Part shown: in pieces, positions 35,250-41,157 of the stretch | Position numbering within the stretch: the stretch's first letter is position 1 | Layout of the letters: each line of letters begins with the position of its first letter | NCBI GenBank assembly: GCA_002723385.1 | Contig: PBNY01000029.1 | Location: 1 to 41,157, forward strand | From: Oceanospirillaceae bacterium | Lineage (GTDB): Bacteria; Pseudomonadota; Gammaproteobacteria; Pseudomonadales; Oceanobacteraceae | DNA length: 41,157 bases | Direction of reading: 5' to 3' | Position numbers and translations under genes: made by a program | Notes under the pieces: generated by a model | What the model saw: only the letters and a program-made list of their open reading frames with translations | Database searches by the model: none | Told to the model about the DNA's origin: nothing

Positions 35250-36082
35250 GAATCTTGGTCTCCTTGGTGCGACGGGTTTTGTCGCGGGTTTTTCGGGTCG
35301 TTCGTATTGGCCAGACGCTGGATCGCCGACAGCATGCCGCGCAACATGTTGATCTCCATGCGATCCGGAGCAGCGCGCTGATACAGCCGACGCAGTCGCG
35401 TCATAAGCTGTTTGGGAGTATTGGGATCCAAAAAGCCAATATCAACCAGCGTTTGTTCCATGTGGTGGATCATTCCGTTCACCTGGTCATGAGTCGCTGG
35501 CGGATGATCCCATTCCACTCCCCAACGCAGCGCCTCTTCACCCTGCTGGGCCGACTCCAGCGAGGCCAGGCGCATCTCGTAACAGAGCACCTGAATCGCC
35601 TGAGCCACATTCAGGGATGAAAAGGTTTCTACCGTGGGAATATGAACATGGGCATGACACAAGTGCAGTTCCTCGTTGGTCAATCCGCGGGATTCCCTGC
35701 CGAACACCAACGCTACTTGTGGCTTGTCATCCGGCACATCGATTGCTCCCGAATCGGACCTGGAGGACTCGACCAACTGGCGAGCGTGTTCAGCGCATTG
35801 ACGCGGTGACATCAACGGCCACGGTATATGGCGACCTCTCGCGCTGGTTCCAACTACCCAGTGACAATCTGCGATCGCGGCCTCCAGTGTCGGAACAGTG
35901 ACCGCATCAGCCAAAATATCATCAGCCCGAGATGCCCTGTTGACGGCTTCTTCATCGACGTTGGCGATCGGATCAACCAGCACCAGCTGGCTCACTCCCA
36001 TATTTTTCATGGCACGAGCCGCAGCCCCGATATTGCCCGCATGGGTGGTATTCACCATCACAATGCGAATCTGTTCCAGCAT
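35246..36082 (-). CDS. trmJ: tRNA (cytidine/uridine-32-2'-O)-methyltransferase TrmJ
   Basis: A 278-residue SPOUT-class methyltransferase that 2'-O-methylates position 32 of tRNAs. The N-terminus [25 protein letters not shown], the knot motifs [17 protein letters not shown] and [18 protein letters not shown], and a C-terminal helical region ending in Asn/Lys/Gln-rich residues fit the family. I chose ATG 36082 with AGGTGG seven bases upstream, rather than a TTG two codons before. It diverges from suhB, as in Pseudomonas. Confidence 0.95.
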   Translation of the reverse strand: MLEQIRIVMVNTTHAGNIGAAARAMKNMGVSQLVLVDPIANVDEEAVNRASRADDILADAVTVPTLEAAIADCHWVVGTSARGRHIPWPLMSPRQCAEHARQLVESSRSDSGAIDVPDDKPQVALVFGRESRGLTNEELHLCHAHVHIPTVETFSSLNVAQAIQVLCYEMRLASLESAQQGEEALRWGVEWDHPPATHDQVNGMIHHMEQTLVDIGFLDPNTPKQLMTRLRRLYQRAAPDRMEINMLRGMLSAIQRLANTNDPKNPRQNPSHQGDQDS

Positions 36083-36201
36083 ATTCAAACCACCTGAACC
36101 CGTTCATTGAGAGAAGCCGATCAGCACAAATCAATCAGCCCGAACAAAAATAGCCGGGCAGTTTAACGCATTCACTCCTTCGCTAACCACCACAGCAATG
36201 A

Positions 36202-36207
36202 TATAAT
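36202..36207 (+). promoter_or_regulatory. -10 element of the suhB promoter
   Basis: A perfect TATAAT 41 nt upstream of the suhB ATG. The best -35 at 17-nt spacing is TTCGCT (36179-36184), which is weak. Confidence 0.5.
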
Positions 36208-36248
36208 CGCCGGTTCCCTTATGTTCTTTACTAGAGATAGTCAAACCA

Positions 36249-37028
36249 ATGCAACCCATGGTGAACTTGGCGTTGCGCGCTGCGCGTAACGCGGGCCAGG
36301 ATCTGGCCCGGCGTCTGGATCGTTTTGATGCCAACCAGAGTACGGATCAGGAAAAGGCAAAATTCATAGCAGACTGCGCCATCGGTCTGGAAAAAAGCAT
36401 TATTTTTGAAATGCGCAAGTCTTTCGAAAACCACAACTTCAATGGACGAGAGACCGGCTACAGCGCGGGCCAGGAAGACCAACCGGAATGGCATATCTGC
36501 GTCATCGACGATATCACCAACTTCCGTGTCGGCATCCCTGCATTCGCCATCGTCATGGGCTGCAAGATCAATGGCAAAACCGAACACGCGGTTGTTCTCA
36601 ATCCAATGAACAGCGATGAGTTCACGGCCTCACGCGGTCGCGGTGCCCAGCTGAATAATCGGCGTATTCGCTGCAGCAGCAACCATGATCTGGGCGACGC
36701 CATCATTGGCTACACTCGCGCTCTGGGCCACAAGGAAAGTTCCTACGATCAGAATCAGCGCATTCAAGGCCTGATGAGCCGCTGTTATGACGTTCGCAAC
36801 ATTGGTTCCAACGCTCTGTCCCTTTGCTACGTTGCTGCCGATCGCTTCCAGGGCGTCATGCTAAGCAACGTAGACGAGTTCTCCCTGATTGCCACATCTC
36901 TGATTGCCTCTGAAGCAGGCTGTCTGATTGCTGACGCATCTGGCGCACCGACAATCAAGACACCAGCTAACCTGGTCGCCAGCAACCCTCGTTTGCTGAA
37001 AGGCTTGCTGACCCGCAACCAGGCTTAA
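36249..37028 (+). CDS. suhB: SuhB-like inositol monophosphatase fold protein, active site degenerate
   Basis: A 259-residue protein collinear with SuhB (MQPMVNLALRAARNAGQ at the start, ASRGRGAQLNNRRIR, LCYVAADRF, LVASNPRLLKGLL near the end). Residues that bind Mg2+ in this family are replaced. The GEE glutamate is Arg67 (NGRETG). The DPLDGTTNF motif reads CVIDDITNF, so the first Asp is Cys84 and Gly-Thr is Asp-Ile. The W-D-x-A-A motif near 211 reads FSLIA, and the Asp of the GSAALD motif is Ser (GSNALS). It is unlikely to hydrolyse inositol phosphate. In E. coli SuhB also works non-catalytically with NusA in rRNA antitermination; that role would fit its retention (inference). Confidence 0.92.
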   Translation: MQPMVNLALRAARNAGQDLARRLDRFDANQSTDQEKAKFIADCAIGLEKSIIFEMRKSFENHNFNGRETGYSAGQEDQPEWHICVIDDITNFRVGIPAFAIVMGCKINGKTEHAVVLNPMNSDEFTASRGRGAQLNNRRIRCSSNHDLGDAIIGYTRALGHKESSYDQNQRIQGLMSRCYDVRNIGSNALSLCYVAADRFQGVMLSNVDEFSLIATSLIASEAGCLIADASGAPTIKTPANLVASNPRLLKGLLTRNQA

Positions 37029-37079
37029 ACTCCGATTAGTTCAGCCGGGGTTACTTTGAGAGTAGCTGGCAACACAAAC

Positions 37080-37115
37080 AAAAAAGCTCACGGTCATCGT
37101 GAGCTTTTTTGTTTT
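37080..37115. terminator. Strong bidirectional terminator between suhB and the cold-shock-domain gene
   Basis: AAAAAA-GCTCACG-GTCAT-CGTGAGC-TTTTTT then GTTTT: a 7-bp GC-containing stem extended by A6/T6, with a 5-nt loop. It lies 51 nt after the suhB stop and 19 nt after the stop of the convergent gene, and has T-runs on both strands. Confidence 0.93.
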
Positions 37116-37134
37116 CCGAGGGCAAGAAACCACA

Positions 37135-37599
37135 CTAGCGAATGGCGGTCACATCCTCAGCCTGAGGACCTTTCTCTCCCTGAACAACGGTAAACTTCAC
37201 TCGCTGTCCTTCAGTCAGGGAACGGTGCCCCTGTCCCCGGATAGAACGAAAGTGAACAAACACATCCTCGCCCGCATCCCAGGTGATAAAGCCGAAGCCT
37301 TTTTTAACGTTAAACCACTTTACGACGCCACGCTCTCGACCATCGTCAACGTCAGCTTCGAAAGCAGTTCCCGAAATACGGCCATCGGATACGCCTCCAC
37401 CTTCTGCCAACATCGCCGAGGTCATGCTAATGCCAAAGCCAAGCAAAGCCAGAATCACCAGAATGCCGGTCAGATTCTGATCCGCCAGCGTAGAGCCATC
37501 CGCCAGAGCCAGACCACCAAACAAGCCATTAAATGCCAATGAAAACACCAGCGGCACAATAACAGCTGCCACCAATGACACAATCAATTTACGAACCAT
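37135..37599 (-). CDS. Membrane-anchored cold-shock-domain protein
   Basis: A 154-residue protein with two hydrophobic segments (about 4-24 and 44-63). A polar, acidic linker (about 68-90) leads into a complete C-terminal cold-shock domain (about 91-154) with [17 protein letters not shown] (RNP1) and DVFVHF (RNP2). Cold-shock domains bind single-stranded RNA/DNA. Most bacterial Csp proteins are about 70 residues, soluble and lack this N-terminal half, so this one should tether nucleic-acid binding to the inner membrane. The ATG at 37599 has AGGA six bases upstream; the longer frame lacks support. Transcribed alone. Confidence 0.9.
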   Translation of the reverse strand: MVRKLIVSLVAAVIVPLVFSLAFNGLFGGLALADGSTLADQNLTGILVILALLGFGISMTSAMLAEGGGVSDGRISGTAFEADVDDGRERGVVKWFNVKKGFGFITWDAGEDVFVHFRSIRGQGHRSLTEGQRVKFTVVQGEKGPQAEDVTAIR

Positions 37600-37616
37600 G
37601 GATATTCCTGTTACTA

Positions 37617-37646
37617 AATATACGAACCTTATCCGAAGCGTTCCAA
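37617..37646 (-). promoter_or_regulatory. Promoter of the membrane cold-shock-domain gene
   Basis: On the minus strand TTGGAA (37641-37646), an 18-nt spacer and TATATT (37617-37622), 17 nt before the ATG. The 5' UTR would be very short, so the long structured leader known from cspA is not used with this promoter. Confidence 0.5.
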
Positions 37647-37882
37647 CCCGCCTGACAGCAACACAATCCTGATAAGCCACAGAGAATCAAAACACCGGAA
37701 AGGACATTGCGGAAAAAATATAACCAGTTAAAGGATATAATGACGCATCGAATCTGGATTTATATCAGCGCCAATTAACGGGTATGGGGATTTCCAGTCT
37801 GCCCGTCACCCGCGACACTCGATAAAAACGTAAATCCTGACAAAAATCAATACGATAGCCAGATACAGCAGGCAAAGCCTTT

Positions 37883-38140
37883 ATGTCCAACAGTTTTTCG
37901 TCCAATGACAACACTTCTGCCAGCCAGCCAGACGCCTCTGAACAGGTGATTGAGCTGCAGACCCGGCTCGTATACATGGAAGAGACGGTAGAAGAGCTCA
38001 ATCAGCAGATTGCCCATTTATCCGCTGAATTCATGTTGGCCAAACAAGCCATGCAGCTTATGAACAAGAGAGTGGAGCAGCTGATGAGCAATCCCATTAG
38101 CGAACAAAAGGGCCAGGAACCACCACCTCCGCACTATTAA
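37883..38140 (+). CDS. slyX: SlyX family small coiled-coil protein
   Basis: An 85-residue protein with a heptad-rich coiled coil (about 20-68: VIELQTRLVYMEETVEEL, then QQIAHLSAEF) and the PPPHY C-terminus typical of SlyX. The function of SlyX is unknown. The Ser/Asn-rich N-terminal 18 residues are longer than usual. The ribosome binding site is weak. The 283 nt upstream hold a TATAAT (37736-37741) without a good -35. Confidence 0.85.
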   Translation: MSNSFSSNDNTSASQPDASEQVIELQTRLVYMEETVEELNQQIAHLSAEFMLAKQAMQLMNKRVEQLMSNPISEQKGQEPPPPHY

Positions 38141-38242
38141 GCCAAGCGTAAGCGGTGAAGTGCGATACATTCGACACTGCAAACCCTGGCCACTCCCAGC
38201 AACCAGACGAAGCGAGGCAACTCGTTGAAAACAACCGGGCAC

Positions 38243-40741
38243 ATGATCACATCCCTCTGGCACACCTTCCGCCGTACCCTGGTTCGATTGCAGCAATCGT
38301 GTCTTTATCCGGTACTGAAGGTTCGTCAAATCGGTCCTCACTATGCAGCCGGTGAAGATGCACCAGAGCGCCTGAGGGTGTATGCATTGCTTTCGCCATC
38401 ATGGGCGGAAAAACTGGTTCTGGACCGTGAACTGGTGCACAAGAACTGGCATCAACCACTTTCCCAGCCCAAACCGGCTCAGTTGAGTGACGTCCCCGCG
38501 TTCTTCCACGTCTACCGCCGTGGTGGCAAGGCCTTTCATGATTCCGGCCGCCCTGTCATCAGCAACTCTCTGAAGAAACTGGTGGCGTGGCACCTGAAGC
38601 ATCCGGAAATACCGATTGATGTGGTACCGGTTCGGGTGTTCTGGGGGCGTTCTCCCGACAAGGAAGGCTCCTTCTGGCGAATCTGGCTACAAAGCAGTAG
38701 CACGCTGGGCGGTCGTTTGACGACCGTATTGGCGATGCTGATTAACGGTCGCGACACTTTTATTCACTTCAGCCGCCCCGTTGCCCTCAGCCGCTTCCAT
38801 CGCTCCTCAACTGCGCCTGACAGGGTTGCCAGAATGGTCGCCATGGCTCTTCGCCAACACCATCGACTGATCGAATCCGTGGTGATTGGGCCAGAGCTGT
38901 CTCACCGGCGAACCCTGGTAAAAACCATTCCATCCAGTCAGCCGGTGCGAAGGGTGATTGCTGAATCCGGGGAACAGAAAAAGAAGGCGACCAAACAGGC
39001 GCGCCGATACGCTGATGAGATCGCCTCCAATGTCTCTCACACCACCGTGAGATTCATGGATGTCTTGCTGAAGCGGGTCTGGCACTCCCTATACGATGGC
39101 GTACACATCAATCACATCGAACAGATTAAACTGGCTGCCCGCGAACACACCGTGGTGTATCTGCCATGCCACCGCAGCCATATCGATTATCTGCTGCTTT
39201 CCTACGTGCTCTATCACCATGGCTTGCAAGTCCCACAAGTGGCAGCCGGGATCAATCTGAATCTGCCCGTTGTCGGTGGCATATTGCGTCGCGGTGGCGC
39301 TTTCTTTATCCGGCGTTCGTTTAAAGACAATCGACTCTACAGCGCTGTTTTTGATGAGTACCTGCACCAGCTTTTCAGCCGCGGATACCCCGTGGAGTAC
39401 TTCGTTGAAGGAGGAAGAAGCCGCACTGGTCGAACGCTTCCGGCACGCGCCGGCTTGTTGTCGATGACGGTAAGAAGCTACCTGCGCTCATGCTCTCAAG
39501 GCAAGCCACCCCGAAAAAACATCCTGCTGGTTCCAGTCCATATCGGCTACGAAAAAGTGTTTGAAGCCAGCAGCTACCATCGCGAACTCAGGGGAGCGCA
39601 GAAACGGAAGGAAAGCATTGGTGGGATATTTTCGGCACTGCGAGCATTTGGCAAACCGTTTGGACAAGTGCATCTCAGCTTCGGCTCGCTAATCCATCTG
39701 GGTGAATTTATGCACCAGCAGAAACCGGGTTGGTACAGAGAAGACCTGGCCTCCTCCAACTTCCGCCCACAATGGGCCACTGAATCCGTCAATCGACTCG
39801 CAAACCGAATCGTGACAGAAATCAATCGCGCCACGTCAGTCAATCCAATCAATTTGATTGCACTGGTTCTGTTGAGCTCTCGCCGCCAGGCCTTGGCCGA
39901 AAACACCTTGTTGGATCGAGCCGAACGCTGGCGAAATCTGATTCAACAATGCCCTGTCAGCGATCTGATCGTCTGCAGTACGACAGAACCCACTCACTGG
40001 CTTGAGCGCGCAGAACAACTGGAACTGGTTGAACGCCACAACCATCCCATGGGCGATCTGATCAAAGCTAACCCGCGTCAGGCTCTCGACCTGACCTATT
40101 ACCGCAATAACGTACTGCACCTGCTGGCACTGCCATCGTTGATGGCCTGCTTGCTGATCCACCAGCGCCCTCTCAAACAATCAGACATTCAACACTGGAT
40201 CACGCAGGTGTATCCGTTTGTTCAGTCGGAACTCTTCTTGCCCTGGAGCAGGGCAGAGCTTCCGGAGGTCATCGGTCAATGGCTGAATGCCTTTAATCAG
40301 ATGGACTATTGCGCGATGTCCGCGTCCGAAGAAGAGACGTCATGTCAGGAGTTCATCGCGGCTGATGATCGCACAACGGCCTATTCAGAGCTGCGTGCCA
40401 TGGCTCGACTGATGATGCCGACCTTGCAGCGCTATTTTCTGACCATCGAGCTGTTACGACAGCGTGGCAACGGCATCATGAGTCGCGCCGACACCGAACA
40501 ACAGTCCTCACTGGTCGCTCGCAAGCTCACCTTGCTCTATGAAATGAACTCGCCAGAGTTCTTCGACAAACAGCTGTTTCACTCCCTGCTCACTCAACTG
40601 ATTCAGGAAGGACTGGTGCTGGAATCCCGCGACCAGAAGCTGGGATTTGGTGGCGAACTGGAAAAACTGTCAGATTTGCTGAGCCAGGCCCTGGACGGCG
40701 ATGTCCAACGCAGCGTCCTCGAGTGCCTGCGTAACGGTTGA
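38243..40741 (+). CDS. plsB: Glycerol-3-phosphate 1-O-acyltransferase PlsB
   Basis: An 832-residue inner-membrane-associated enzyme that starts phospholipid synthesis by acylating glycerol-3-phosphate. The acyltransferase blocks are clear: HRSHID (His310 to Asp315), GAFFIRRSF, YFVEGGRSRTGR and LLVPVHIGYEKVFE. Length and domain layout match PlsB. The start is uncertain: ATG 38243 has no clear ribosome binding site. A TTG at 38225 has GAGG seven bases upstream and would add six residues. It follows slyX by about 100 nt on the same strand. Confidence 0.95.
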   Translation: MITSLWHTFRRTLVRLQQSCLYPVLKVRQIGPHYAAGEDAPERLRVYALLSPSWAEKLVLDRELVHKNWHQPLSQPKPAQLSDVPAFFHVYRRGGKAFHDSGRPVISNSLKKLVAWHLKHPEIPIDVVPVRVFWGRSPDKEGSFWRIWLQSSSTLGGRLTTVLAMLINGRDTFIHFSRPVALSRFHRSSTAPDRVARMVAMALRQHHRLIESVVIGPELSHRRTLVKTIPSSQPVRRVIAESGEQKKKATKQARRYADEIASNVSHTTVRFMDVLLKRVWHSLYDGVHINHIEQIKLAAREHTVVYLPCHRSHIDYLLLSYVLYHHGLQVPQVAAGINLNLPVVGGILRRGGAFFIRRSFKDNRLYSAVFDEYLHQLFSRGYPVEYFVEGGRSRTGRTLPARAGLLSMTVRSYLRSCSQGKPPRKNILLVPVHIGYEKVFEASSYHRELRGAQKRKESIGGIFSALRAFGKPFGQVHLSFGSLIHLGEFMHQQKPGWYREDLASSNFRPQWATESVNRLANRIVTEINRATSVNPINLIALVLLSSRRQALAENTLLDRAERWRNLIQQCPVSDLIVCSTTEPTHWLERAEQLELVERHNHPMGDLIKANPRQALDLTYYRNNVLHLLALPSLMACLLIHQRPLKQSDIQHWITQVYPFVQSELFLPWSRAELPEVIGQWLNAFNQMDYCAMSASEEETSCQEFIAADDRTTAYSELRAMARLMMPTLQRYFLTIELLRQRGNGIMSRADTEQQSSLVARKLTLLYEMNSPEFFDKQLFHSLLTQLIQEGLVLESRDQKLGFGGELEKLSDLLSQALDGDVQRSVLECLRNG

Positions 40742-40755
40742 TACCGGAACACGGG

Positions 40756-41157
40756 TTATTCAGGCGCCTGAACCTTGGCGAGCGGATAAATATCAAAGCG
40801 ATTGGACTTACCGGTTAGCGCGTACCCCGGTGCCCGATCAGCCAGAGGCGCTGCCTTGCGCCCGCGTTTCACCGCCACACGACAACGGGCTGCGGCCAGC
40901 GCCAGATCAAGCAGCTCATCGGCGTCCGTATCTGGTCCAACCAGCGTTCGAAATGCCTGCATATCCTTTTTCACTTGTGCAGAACCTTTGGCGTCTTCAC
41001 CAAACATGGGATCAAGGTAAATAACGTCCGGTTTTTCCGATGCTCCAGCACATGCGCGAAGGTAATCATGACTGGCCTGATGCACCAGAGTGATACGCGA
41101 CACAATCTCCGCCACTTCAGAATTCAGTGCCGCTCGTTGCAGACCGTCTTCCAGCAA
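40756..41157 (-). CDS. rsmJ: 16S rRNA (guanine-1516-N2)-methyltransferase RsmJ, 3' part (partial)
   Basis: The last 133 codons of a minus-strand gene that continues beyond the right edge. The segment DVIYLDPMFG is the catalytic DPPY-like motif of the family. KKDMQAFRTLVGPDTDADELL, RVAVKRGRKAAPLAD and SNRFDIYPL match RsmJ (YhiQ), which methylates G1516 of 16S rRNA. It ends 14 nt from the convergent plsB stop. Confidence 0.93.
   Translation of the reverse strand: MLEDGLQRAALNSEVAEIVSRITLVHQASHDYLRACAGASEKPDVIYLDPMFGEDAKGSAQVKKDMQAFRTLVGPDTDADELLDLALAAARCRVAVKRGRKAAPLADRAPGYALTGKSNRFDIYPLAKVQAPE

Noticed and set aside
37600..37882. cspA-like cold-sensing leader RNA before the cold-shock-domain gene
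   Set aside because: The best promoter lies only 17 nt before the start codon and I see no cold-box-like conserved leader.
1..41157. CRISPR array, insertion sequence, prophage or long direct repeats
   Set aside because: No regularly spaced repeats, transposase, integrase or phage structural genes were seen by reading the window.

Overview
This window is ordinary core chromosome from a gammaproteobacterium. The gene order suhB / trmJ-cysE-iscR-iscS-...-ndk-rlmN-pilF-...-ispG-hisS-yfgM-bamB-der is the one known from Pseudomonas and its marine relatives. Together with DUF1853-nadK-phosphoesterase-glpG-DUF1315-DUF2797-pepN it points to the Pseudomonadales/Oceanospirillales lineage. The exact genus is a guess; a marine Saccharospirillaceae-like bacterium would fit. 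I see no insertion sequence, prophage, integrase, CRISPR array or rRNA operon.

Layout. Positions 1-1130 hold the 5' end of rdgC (minus), a strong promoter driving tRNA-Val(TAC) and tRNA-Asp(GTC), and a very acidic 26-residue ORF with an excellent ribosome binding site. Positions 1131-7347 (minus) hold a DUF1329 protein, a Ycf48/Asp-box beta-propeller, an RND/MMPL exporter and a polytopic membrane protein. Positions 7368-13871 (minus) hold the tightly packed nadK-phosphoesterase-glpG-DUF1315-DUF2797-pepN run. DUF1853 diverges from nadK and overlaps tail-to-tail with a PLP-dependent D-cysteine desulfhydrase/ACC deaminase-like gene. topA follows from its own consensus promoter, then a secreted ComEA-like helix-hairpin-helix protein, a PAP2 phosphatase and a YbaN protein. 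Positions 20660-23960 hold two tandem DUF2726 proteins, each with a topoisomerase-like C-terminal zinc ribbon, separated by a 508-bp AT-rich spacer with a CRP-like palindrome.

Positions 24115-36082 (minus) form the long housekeeping block trmJ-cysE | iscR-iscS | ndk-rlmN-pilF-ispG-hisS-yfgM-bamB-der. It covers tRNA/rRNA modification, cysteine synthesis, Fe-S regulation, nucleotide balance, isoprenoid synthesis, translation, outer-membrane assembly and ribosome assembly. suhB diverges from it and ends in a strong bidirectional terminator shared with a membrane-anchored cold-shock-domain gene. slyX, plsB and the 3' part of rsmJ close the window.

The unusual points sit inside conserved genes. 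RlmN has Tyr in place of the middle cysteine of its radical-SAM cluster motif. SuhB has lost essentially all inositol-phosphatase metal ligands while keeping its fold and position. The isc cluster is reduced to iscR-iscS (no iscU, iscA, hscBA, fdx, iscX), and IscS has a shortened C-terminus, although IscR and its promoter box look intact. The DUF2726/zinc-ribbon pair, the membrane-tethered cold-shock protein, the acidic small ORF and a GIY-YIG-like DUF2797 protein are the best candidates for undescribed biology.
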